Origin: Diprion similis
Taxonomy: Eukaryota; Arthropoda; Insecta; Hymenoptera; Diprionidae
Assembly: GCF_021155765.1 (NCBI RefSeq)
Contig: NC_060114.1
Location: 18,520,501-18,584,500 of the forward strand
Length of the DNA stretch: 64,000 bases
Direction: 5' to 3'
Shown piece after piece: positions 50,892 through 61,745 of the stretch (position 1 is the stretch's first letter; the number at the start of each line of letters is the position of its first letter). The notes beneath the pieces are model-generated. The model did not search any database. It was not told the origin of the DNA and saw nothing but the letters and a program-made list of their open reading frames with translations. A program made the translations under genes and the position numbers.

Positions 50892-52638
50892 CTTCAGGGT
50901 CTATTTGATTCTTAGGATTTTTTGCTCCGATTCGATCTGACGACGACAATCACGTTACAGCAGACACTTGTTGGATCCTCGAAATCGTTGTTGTTTGAAA
51001 ATCACTTCACTCTCAACTCGTGCAGCGGCTTCTTTTCGGAAATGGAGGTCGTTTCACAAATTCTCGATGCCGTTCTGCCTCAGCCGGAGGTCAACCTTAC
51101 TCTAATTTTATTTCTGTTGTTACTGAACGGTACATAACCGCCGAATATGATGAAATGTAAGCCGTTTTCTTGAGGTTCGTTATCAGTAATTATTCCACGG
51201 GTCCTGTGGGGCTTTAAGCAGAAACAAGTTCCTTTGTTTAGATTCGCATTTTTCTTACAATGACTTTATCACGTCGTCATCACCGGAGCTTCTAATGCGT
51301 GACGCTGCAAACGAACAAAGATAATTTCTGAAGAAAATGACGAAAAATTTTCCGTCAAGCTGTACCCAATGTTGTTTACATTGACATACCGCGACTACAT
51401 CATCCAGCGTATTGTCACTGCATAGGGCATTCGGGGTTTCATTGATCTGGATATATTTTCAGGTTGAAATAAATTTTTAAAATGTTAAGAATTCAGCTGA
51501 AGCGGATCATCAAATAATAATTGAACGCCCGCTCGTTTCAAGTTCTCGTCAATCCTGTTTTAATCTGGAATTAGGTTGTTGTGGTTCGAGCCAACTATCA
51601 AGTATTCCCAAACACTTGTCCTTACTAATCACTTTAATTGAAATACACTCTTCACTCAACACTTACAGTTTCTCTCAATTGATTCTCAAGATTCGGGTTT
51701 ACAATAGTTTCACTCACAAATATAATACACTGGAATTGCGTTAACTATAACAAAGTTTGAAGATTCTAGATATGAGCCTTTCATACTTCCGCACTGCTCT
51801 TACCTTTGATGTGTCCTGAATTGTCCGAAGTCTGAAATGGTTCCAATTTGAATTCAGTTCTGTTTCGTCTCATGTATGAAATGATTTTGTCCTTTCTGCT
51901 CCGAGTCAGGCTTTGAATGAGTAATGAAAATCAGACAGGATTTAAAGAATCGTTATGGGTCAACAGGCTCTTAAATATGTCAGTGCGAAGTGATTGGTCG
52001 AGAAGCACCAAGCGATAAACTGCGGACGGAAATCCTTTGTTTTCAGAATGTGGTTTTCTTGATTGCGAGCTGCGTATCCTTTGTTCTTCTACGTTCAATT
52101 TGTACAGTTATGTCCATTGTTTCTTTTCTGTTTGCGATCCATCGTGGATATTCGTCGCTCCGAGTCTTGCCAATTCTGAACAAGCGTGATTATCGGCTTT
52201 TTGGCTGGATCGTAATAATTTGACGCGGCTAAAATCAAACAGACGCTGTAAAAGTAACTGCACTTGTTTCTCGTCCAACTCATCTCAAATCGACGAGTAA
52301 GCGACTCGAGTTATAACATCACAGAATGATAATCACTGCGTTTTGTTGAATGAGTTGCGATACTTGCGGCGAGCCTCAGTTGAGTTTTGTTCATCTGTAT
52401 CTAACCATTTTCACGGGTAAGCAATCTAGGCATTTTAGTTATCATTCTAGTTTCGAAAAGAGCGAAAATATATTCAGGTAATCTCAGGAATCTATGGAAA
52501 TGATAAAAGCAATTAATAAGGCAACCCTGCAGTGAAAATTCTCCTAAACTCGTCAACAACACTTTGTACTGTTAAATAACCTGCGTGACGTCTCCCTTTT
52601 TTCCTTGGCAATCAGATTCTTCACTTTTCGTGACTCAC
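50892..52638. other. RTK-A 5' flank
   Basis: The first 250 bp resemble the RTK-B 5' flank (gccgttctgcctcagccgga versus gtcgttctgcctcagctgaa at 61,863), so this is probably the promoter and 5' UTR of RTK-A, duplicated with the gene. The part at about 51,830-52,010 resembles 36,100-36,300 upstream of the RTK pseudogene. No coding exon is recognisable. Confidence 0.5.
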
Positions 52639-52696
52639 CTGCATAGTATTCGGACTTGGCACGAACGAAGATGCAACCAGCCAGCATTAGTATCAT
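52639..52696 (-). CDS. Orphan signal-peptide exon (58 nt)
   Basis: An ATG at 52,696 opens a hydrophobic leader (MILMLAGCIFVRA) followed by KSEYYA, then a good donor GTGAGT after one base of the next codon. Length (58 nt) and phase 1 equal those of the RTK-A signal exon 50834-50891. The RTK-A exon pairs by flank similarity with the RTK-B exon at 61,7 kb, so this one is extra. It could be an alternative first exon of RTK-A or the remnant of another family member. No Ig exon lies between it and 50,891. Confidence 0.4.
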
Positions 52697-53249
52697 CTTA
52701 ATCGTCGTTCTAAGTTTTAAAATCGATATTTCTCTGACGATTCGGTGAGGCAGCAACGATTGCGATCATGTACTTGACGGATTTTGTACATCTCTGTTTT
52801 TGAACAATCAGCCCATTGTCAGGTTGTGCTGGCTGCTTTTCCTAGGAAATGATTGTCGTTTCCGGAACCACGAACGCCGTTGCGCGTTTGCCGGACGTGA
52901 CGCTTTTCCTGATTTCATTTCCGCCAGTGGCTAACAATATGCAACCGCAGGGATTGCTTGTACGGTATTTTCAGGAAAATGTTCCCCGTTAGCGAGGTTA
53001 GATGTTACACATTATTGAAGACTGCTGATAGACTCGCAAGTTTTTCTTTCATTACGTATCAATTAATTTTATATCCATGATAATTTCAAGCATATTTTGT
53101 ACATTTTTTTGATAGTCCCTACGTTTTCTCATATCTATATTGTATATTGACAAGGCTTGTAACTTCACGCATTACGTAGTTTTTATTTTTTCGCAAAGTT
53201 GGAAAATATTTGGTACTTCAAATTACCCGAATATCCGCATTATAAGTAT

Positions 53250-53358
53250 AGATCTAAGGTGTTGTGAAGGACTCAATCCTTCTCAGAGACAGCTAAATTG
53301 TTGGATTATGAAATTCGAATACGTGCTGGTATACAAACCGTGTGCCGACGCACAATGA
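53250..53358 (+). mobile_element. Small retrotransposon pol fragment (RNase H end)
   Basis: The plus frame contains NPSQRQLNCWIMKFEY followed by VLVYKP and CAD. This fits the RNase H C-terminal pattern of Ty3/gypsy-type pol (arginine-rich stretch, tryptophan, then E-Y and Y-K/R-P-G). It is only about 100 bp long and ends in a stop. It lies between RTK-B and RTK-A and is on the strand opposite the genes. It may be chance, but the motif is fairly specific. Confidence 0.4.
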
Positions 53359-53389
53359 AGATTGAATTATGAGAAGAGAAGGATGTTTG

Positions 53390-53710
53390 AATTGATATCT
53401 AGTCTACATTCACGTACGTCATGAGTTTGTAGGTGGAAAAAAGTCATCCACTTCACTTCAATTTCTATCATATTCGCAATCACGTCCACTAGATTAGTTC
53501 ATCAAAATATCATTGGATTATTTATGAAAACTATTTGAAGTATGTTACTATCGTTATTCTTCAGTTAGTGGAGGAAAATGTGACATTCTGAACAAGTTCA
53601 TTCCCTTCCTTGTTTTCCAAACATTTCCGTATAATCAGTCTTGGGGTTGCTTATTCTTGTTTCTTCTCCTACAGCGTGCCTGTAATATCATGTCCCTGAC
53701 TCATTTCACG
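53390..53710. repeat. Duplicated RTK 3' flank, copy 2
   Basis: Resembles 39,187-39,545 at the other end of RTK-A (see that entry). Here it directly abuts the last coding exon of RTK-B, so it is probably the RTK-B 3' UTR and flank. Confidence 0.6.
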
Positions 53711-53724
53711 TCATTTTCGTTCAT

Positions 53725-56700
53725 TTACCGCCGGCAAAAGAACTGCTTGAACCGCATCCAGAATGGGGTTCTCTCAGTCGTTTTATCTGCAATTAGTTTG
53801 GAATAAATACGTGCAAGAAAAGACTTGACGAGCTAATGAAATTGTATACAGTGAGGAATTTCGAATTGGCATCGTAAGAAGATGGTTAGAATGGATTCGC
53901 ACAGTCTCAAACAACGCTCTTCCGTAAATTCCTTGAGAAAATGTCTTCATCGTAGAATCAATCCACTTCTTACTGCACTCCAGTAATCGCTTACCTTGAT
54001 TGACGTTTGTCGGTTCGATTGGATCCGGGAGGGTTGGATCCTGATTCTCGGAGTCCTGTGTATTCCGGAATTCCGTAATGCGAGCATACGCCCTTTCGCG
54101 TCGAGTATACAATTGGATGTAATGCTGAAACATTCACGCGTGTAAGAATCGGAAAGTTTCTCAGATTCGGCTGATCTCTGCTGTTTCCCACAACTTTCCA
54201 GCAGCAGAAAATGGAGTGGCAATGAGGGCTGATATACTTGTGCAACGGGACTTTAGAGACTATTTACAGGTATTCAAGAATCACGTGATGCGGTGTGTAG
54301 TTGAAGGATATTGAACGTGTTGACCACAAGTTTTCAACTCACCATTTTGACGTTCTCCTCCATCAAATTACCGACGCTGCGCTCAAGTTCCACAAACGTG
54401 GGTCGTTTCGACGGATCCGCTTCCCAGCATTGCAGCATCGTCCGATAGCTGTGACAAGAGTCGGGTTAAATGGTTGAAAAAGTGAAATGAGGAATGATTG
54501 GTCGAACAGAAGCAGAGATACTCACATAGTCTCGGGTGAGTACTTCGGTCGTTCCATTCGATAACCACCGACAAGTGTTTCGCACATGTCTTGGGGGTTA
54601 ATTTCGGGGTAAGGAGTTTTGGCGAGCGAGAACAATTCCCACAAAACGACTCCGAAAGACCAGACATCTGATTTCACCGAGAATATCCCGTCTCTGAGCG
54701 ATTCGATGGCCATCCACTTTACAGGAAGAGGATCGTTTCCCTCATCCTTGTAATCATCGTCCTCCTGGAGGGACTTGGACAGACCAAAGTCACATATTTT
54801 GACGATGTTGTCTTCGGAAAGCAGTACGTTCCTCGCTGCCAAGTCACCGTGCAGCACCTGAAGACCGTCAACGATTCAAATTGTTTTCGGTGAAACTGAA
54901 AGGCAATAATTATAACGTGCAATAATCCCAGTCGTAAATTCCTGACGTCAACCTTTTTCCCAGCAAGATATTGCATTCCGCGTGAAATCTGCCAAGCCCA
55001 AGACACCAAGTCTCGCGTGCGAACCGGATCCAATTCCGCATTCGTGAAATCACCCGGGTACTTCGATGGCGGCTTGACTTCAACTGGTTCTAAGTTACTG
55101 CCGGTGGCCAAATCTTCCATCCTCATATTGGTACCCGGATGATCGACACTGTCACATGGATCTTCTACAAATGAAGTGGCATCACCATAACGTAGTGCCG
55201 AGTTTGTTCTAGTCAAGAATAAGACGACATATCAGAAAAAATATGTTTTGGTAGGGCACAAGTACGATATTCGACAGTTACATGCATATAATTATATGTT
55301 GTACGAGTTAGTGTTCAGGAGCAAATGTAACCAATTTCTGCTACGAAATGCAGTTGTTGAGAGAATGCATTACTAGAAAGTTTTTGAGGACCAGAATGCG
55401 ACATATCGATGACATTTTGATTCAACTGGTTGCAATCAAGTACTACATCTCCATGGTGATTTTCAGGTTCGCTCATGACTTAGCCACTTCCGCATCCAAG
55501 ACGCTCACCTCTCTGTTTCAACGTTGATCGGATCAGCGTCAGGATTGGAATCAGGGATTTCCTTGGAGTCGGTACCCAATTCGTCGACGAACTTTGACCT
55601 GCAGCGCCACAAGTAGTCATGCAAGTTCCCGAAGCGGCAAAATTCCACGATGACCAAGAGTCGGCCTGTCGGTGACGATGGCATAATTCAAGTTTACGAA
55701 TGATCTTTGACGCATCAAGGTTCGGATAAGGAATTGAGATACGTATAAACATTTACCATAATCAAGATTCTTAGTGCAGGCTCCAAGGAGGCTCACGATA
55801 TTGGGATGGTGACCGAGGTAGATGAGAATTTTAAGTTCGCGAAGAAGAGCTTTCATGCAGCGGAGACTGGCTGTTGGTCGGACCGTTTTGACTGCAACGA
55901 CCGAGATCGCCTCGGGTCGACGGATTGTTTTCGCCCTGGCTTTCCACACTATTCCGAATGAGCCACTTCCCAGTTCCTCGTCTACAAAGTGGAAAACAAA
56001 AATGAGAGACCACGCAAGGAGAACAATATGGCTGAGTTCATGTACCCAAAGAATCGTCTATGTTCATTGTTAGTGTGAAAAATCAACTGACCATCACTGT
56101 CAAAGGAAGGCCCCACGAGCTGATCCACGTTTCGAAAAAGTGAAAAACAGTTTAATACTTACCTGACAATGCATATCTATTTGACATTGTTAAAACCACG
56201 ACTGGACTCTGGAGATAAATACAGACTCGAGTCGTAAGAAAAATTTACACAGTATATCCGGTCACAAATCAGACTTTCTCTATGGTGGTGATGATGACGA
56301 GAATGCATACCAAGTCTTAACAGCTTCCGTGGAAATTCCCATTTTTTATTGTAAGGCAATAAATCGGCCTGATCACTGATGGCCAGTTCTGGATTGAAAA
56401 AAATCGGTTCCTCGCTATAGAAATAAGCGAGTCTTTCTCTAACAATCCTCCGCTTCTTTGCCTGACAATGAAACACGAAATATTATGCGGTCGTAATTTT
56501 TTTAGGTTATAAAAAGATCTTAATCATTTTATTCCATACTTTTCTGTAAATCTGCCAGACTCCGAGAACGATGAGAAGGAGCAAAACTGATCCCGTTGAA
56601 GCTACCCATGTTTCGACTAGTGTCCCGGATGTCTCCTTTGGAGTAATTTTTTCCCCATCTAAAGTATTATTCAATCAATGTTTAGCTCATTAGTTGTACA

Positions 56701-59700
56701 GTCTTTCAGTTGTCACGATAAACAGTTCAGATCCTCTTATGCTAAATAATATGAGAGTCTTCGACCGAACGAACAAAAATGCAAACTCTGTTTCACGGAC
56801 GTGATACGTTGTTTTCGTGTCCTCAAATGCATGTTCTTCATACCTATGCTGTTGGTGAAAACTCCTTTCCGAACGTCACTCGAATAACAATCCGTACTAA
56901 CGTCGCTGAAGCAAGCTTTTACTTCCAGGTTATGGCTAGTTGAAGGCTGAAGTTTGCCCAAAACAAAATGAGTTTGCGTAGTATTTCGTGAATAACCAGT
57001 TTCATTTCCAGAGTACGTATAGCTGATCGATATACGATACACCTTTATGTGATCGCCTAGCTCTTCTGGCGGCGTCGGCCATTCGATGGCTATCGAATTT
57101 GTTGACTTCGAGGTCACGGTGATGTTCGGGAAGTAAACAATGTCTGAGGAATAAATACATACCCATTAACCGTCGAGGTACACGTCACAGGACACTGTTT
57201 ACAGAATTCATTGGATCCGACTAGACCAAATATAACGGACATTGTCTTATATTGTGGACTTTGGAACAATTTGGAACAACTTCGTTCCAACGTGCACCGC
57301 TTTTGCGTTTTCCGACTACGTACCTTCATCCGTAGGCGTGATCCAGCTGGAATAAGTGCTTGCGAGTCTTTTACCCGCGCTGATGACAACCAGTTGGAAC
57401 CAATAGGAAGCGTTGCGTGTCAACTGCCTCACAACGTAGCCACTATAGAATTTGTTTCCTGTAACTGGAACCGAAAACGTATCTTGCCAGTCATGAGAAC
57501 CGTTTTTCAAAGACTGTACCAGATGCGTATCTCCTCGGTACTCGATGTCGAACCATCGCAAATAAACGAGCTTCGACCCAATGGTGTAGGCGTTCAATTG
57601 CAACGGTGATTCGTTGGCGACGTCGAGACGAATGGATCCGCGGATGTAATCCAGTCTGTGATTTGTTGCCTCGCACTCGTACTTCCCAGTTTCTAACATC
57701 ACGTTGTGAGTTGGATTCGATAGCATCACTCTGATGTGTGTGTCGTTGAGCCTCAATACACTGAAGATTTCGTCGAATTTCTGTCTGTCATAATCCCAGA
57801 ACTTTCGCCACTTGAAGTTCCACAGCCGATATCCAAAGAAGTCACATGACAGAGCAGTTGGATAGTGAGGCCTCGCGTACACCATTTCAGCATTTACGAT
57901 TATATTTTCTGCTGGCACTGGAAAGAAGACAAAAATGAAAACAACCAATAGACTCAGTTTTTTCAACTGACAATGAAATTCATGACGTCGAGTAGTGGAC
58001 GTTATTCGTATTTATTTGCAAGCTACTTTGTCTCAGAGAGGATAATTCCTACTCTCTGCATAGCGCATCTTACGTATCAGTGTGACAATCATTGTTCCAA
58101 TCGTTCGCAAATCATCCGACATCCTCGCTTCACAGGTGTAAACGCATCTGCCTCCTTCTCTAGCGTCTTCCACATTTATAGTCCAACTGATCTCACTGTT
58201 GTAATAATTGAGAGACTTGACGTGGTTCTCTTTCTTTGTCCACCAACCCTCGTATCCTTGAACACTTATGCTGCAAGTGAACGAGGCATTGCTGCTTGTA
58301 GTAATATCTTTTTCATCTCGAGTCACGTTGATTTCCAGTACTGGAAACTCCATACCAGATTCCGAATGTTGCTCTGCACGCAAGTGTTGTCTTCCATCTG
58401 TAAAATCGTGTCGTTCAAGTTCATTCTCGAAGTCGACATTGACGTGGTGCTACGCTCGGCCAGCAAGAAAAACCCAATCACTCATTGCTCACCCGGGGCA
58501 CCATTGTTTGCAACTTATCTAAAGTTCGGTTCTAAAGCTAATCCGGATGAGAGGAGTGAGTGAGAGGGTAAATGAATAAAGTCCACAATTTCGCGAGAGA
58601 TCAGAGAGCGCTTGCTTCGGTATAAAAACCCTCACGGTTTAGAGGGAAAAGGCGAAGCAAGTCCTGTACTTATTTAAAATATCAGTTCAACAGGTTACAT
58701 GGTAAAAATGTGTTTGGCGCGTTCACCTTTAGACAACTTAGTCTTAGTTGATTGTCCATTCAATAATCTTATATACTGTCAAATAAACACAACTTAAATG
58801 CATGTATTTCAATAAAATTTCTGGGAAATGCATGTACTTCAATGCCTCATTCTCAAGGGAGAAATGGGAAAGGGTGGACCTGTTATATAACTAACCTAAC
58901 AACGCGATCCTGAAATCTACGCGATATGGAAAGAATTTGACACCCGACCGAGTGCGGGAAAAACGCGATAATCGCCCGCGCGGCAGAAGAGAGGAATTTA
59001 GCAGTACGTCCTACCTACTCGAGCGCTCGATTCTAAGTGAAGTGCGCGCGCGCGTGAAACTCGGGCTGCGCGCGCGCCCGCTAGAGTCAGCTCTCGCTCA
59101 GCGCGCCGCCTTGCGGCCGAGTAATCTCAACATCGTGAGGCATCAGCGGTTCGAGCGCGAACATATCGCTAAATCCTAAGCTGGATATGATTATTTGTTG
59201 TCTTGATAAAAGTCTATCCGAAATTCCTTCGGTTTTAAGATAATCTAGTTTCCAGTTCGCCTCTATTATCTCATAAAAAATCACCCACCATCATAAATTT
59301 TCAGAGAATCTATACCAATCAGACTATGGTAGTCAAGAAGAAATCAACCGAATGCGAGAAGTCGAGTGAGTGACGATGGTTCACCTCACGTTCGTTTTGC
59401 AACTTATGAATAGTGAACTCAATCATTACCTCTATCACTGGTCATCACGTCTTTCATGACAGCACTTGCGTGCTTATCGGGACAGTAATCGTCGAAACAA
59501 GCTCGCACCTGCAAGTCATGACTGATTGAAGGCGAAAGGTAGACATCCGCTTCATCGTAATCTGCAGCCTTATATTTTTCCCAACGAAAATTTCTTTCCA
59601 TCTTGTTACCGTGTTCCACTGATATGAGATAGGCGTCAACGTATTCGAGAAGCTCTGGCGGTGGCTGCGACCATTGGATCGTTATTGTGTCCATAATTCT

Positions 59701-61745
59701 TCTCACGATACGCACACTTGGAACGTAATCCAGGTCTGTACAGAAATTTTGATTTTTGTGAAAGTTTTTTTTATTGATTTACACTGGGCTCATATTCCAC
59801 TAGTTTCATACCCAATGAATGTTATCTGACGGGCTCGACATGATTAATCGTAAAGTTTGTGACGTGTATTTCTGGTAGATCTGGAAAAACGTTTCACGTT
59901 TTGAACTGAACCGGGATTCGAACCCAGGAACTTTCGCTTTCTGGGTAACTGATCTGAACACTGAGTCTCTACAGCTTATGAAGGAGAGGACTATTCCTAA
60001 GGATATTCTAAGGTAAATTGTATAAAAAGTGTACCTTTCTCGAACGTCGTAACCCTCTTTGAAAGAACGAAGGATTTTACCACACCATGAAATTGTCGAT
60101 CGTATGAATCAAGTATTATCTTGATTTGATAGAGAGTGCGATTCGTCAATTCATTTATAACGTAGTTACTTGCAGCTGGATCAATGGATGAATTAAAAAT
60201 TTGCCCTGGTCCTTGCCATTGATTTGTACTATCTTCCTTGTATTTAATTGTAAGTTCAACATATTCATTATAGTAATTGAAAAGATCGCTGATGATATTT
60301 GTATAATTCCAACTGATGTAAATACGATCTGTTCCAATGGCCCCGACCTTGAAAGGGGCAAAATGAAATTCTCCGACTTGGAAAACAATCTGCGCTGACA
60401 CAAGATGACCGGAACTGTTCGCTTGGCATATATAATCTCCAGAGTCGTCGATTGTGACGCTTGCAAAGTCCAGTTCCATTGTGACGTGAGTATTATTGTT
60501 CCACCAAATGCTGGTTGATTTCTTTGAATTTCCCTTGTGCTGCCAGATAAAGTTTGTCATTTGATTCCCTGTCACGTCACACGAGAGAACTGCACGTTCG
60601 TGTGATTCAACAATAACAGTATTACGATCTGGAACTATCCGCTCGGAAACTAAAATGGAAATAAAAAAATGATCTATAAGCTTAAATGTAGCAACTATTT
60701 TTGCAGTCACACAAAATAAAATTCCACTTCCAAACGTTCTCAAAATGGAATTTCTTATCACACGTTGATATAAGTAAATGAGTAAACCTTTATCGGACGT
60801 CGTCACCCATCTTGAAAATGCGTAAGAATCTTTGTCGGAAATCAGATCCCTTGGGTCTGAAATAAGGCCCCTGAATTCGTAGACGGTGTTGGGTTTCAAT
60901 GCATTTATGATGTAGGAACCTGCAGAAACAATCCTAGTCGGTGTGGAAAGTAGGGGTGTCCGTAGGCGTTGATTCGTACCATTTTCTCTATACTCAATTC
61001 CAAACGAATCAACATGACTCGAGTAAAATAAGTCGAAGTCCCACTGTACGAGAACAGATTCTGGTTCATGAACTGTGCCAATCCAAGTAAAATCCTTCGG
61101 GTATCTTCGGAGGTGGACAGGAATCGAAGTACGGCTAGTCGATGTGATTACCACGCATCTGTAAGTTCCGTAGTCTTCGGTTGTGACGTTTGTGAAGTAA
61201 AGCTCCATAGTAATGTGAGTTTTGTTGTTCCGCCAAAACATGCTCTTTTTCGTAGAATCGTCTACATTCCTCTCGTTTCTATTATTCCCTTCTTTCGTCC
61301 ATGCAAAATTTGACGGATCCTTAGTTATAACTTTACATGAGACAACTGCGGGTTCATTTGGTGCTGCAAAGACTGTCCACGCATCTCGACTTAGCCGCAC
61401 TGAAACGGATAAAAGGACAATTGACTATGTAACAATGTGGAACTTCGAACTAACAATGTCGACACTTTACACCGAAGTTTTACATTTCTCGTTTCGATGA
61501 GTCAAAAGCAATTGAGTTCATTATTGATCGCCAATCTACAGTAGAAGAACCTCGGAAGGTGAGTATCAAGTTACTCATTCGATGTGACACGTGTACTGTA
61601 CTGCAATACTGGATGAATTTTTAAAAGCTAAATAATTTCTCGTATCGGGAGGCAGATTAATAACGACTGTTTTTTACTTACATCCATCTACAGATGCGTT
61701 GTGAGCCAGAATACAACAAGAGAATACCCAAAGGATTCCGCGCAT
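53725..61745 (-). CDS. RTK-B: long Ig/FN3 receptor with Pvr-class split tyrosine kinase
   Basis: Exons (5' to 3'): 61682-61745, 60788-61399, 60035-60649, 59430-59735, 58074-58397, 57324-57917, 56844-57143, 56540-56658, 56311-56461, 55757-55981, 55509-55665, 54953-55208, 54526-54857, 54343-54448, 53995-54124, 53725-53786; 4353 nt, 1450 aa. Order: signal peptide (1-21), Ig+FN3, Ig+FN3, FN3, Ig, Ig+FN3, FN3, TM (about 955-975), juxtamembrane, kinase (about 1030-1387), short basic tail ending KQFFCRR. Kinase marks: GSGSFG, VAVKT, ELKIL, HGDLAARN, DFG, activation-loop DDYKDEG, MAIESL, DVWSFG. Exon sizes from the Ig exon to the stop equal RTK-A except the TM exon (119 versus 95) and the insert exon (256 versus 274). 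Expected to autophosphorylate at the membrane on ligand binding; ligand unknown. It has one more Ig-FN3 unit than RTK-A. Donor GTTTAC at 60,787 is weak. Confidence 0.85.
58398..59429 (-). other. RTK-B intron with a CpG-rich island
   Basis: Intron of 1,032 bp between the two ectodomain halves. Around 58,940-59,120 it becomes GC-rich, with alternating cgcgcg runs (aagtgcgcgcgcgcgtgaaa). A plus-strand TATA-like tataaaaacc lies near 58,620. No signal-peptide exon is visible. The island could be an internal promoter or a solo LTR-like insert; the same intron of RTK-A lacks it. Confidence 0.45.
59885..59992 (-). repeat. tRNA-derived (SINE-like) fragment
   Basis: The minus strand contains a perfect Pol III B-box block (gggttcgaatcccgg on the complement of about 59,909-59,925), preceded by an A-box-like gactcagtg and a short arm that could be a decayed anticodon stem. 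The full cloverleaf does not form convincingly, so it is not called a tRNA gene. It occupies much of the 299-bp intron between two RTK-B exons. Confidence 0.45.

Noticed and set aside
57912-57966. Signal-peptide-like hydrophobic start before an RTK-B Ig exon (LLVVFIFVFFP)
   Set aside because: It is the polypyrimidine tract of the intron read as protein; the acceptor ttccag lies at its end and exon phase and length match RTK-A from 57,917.
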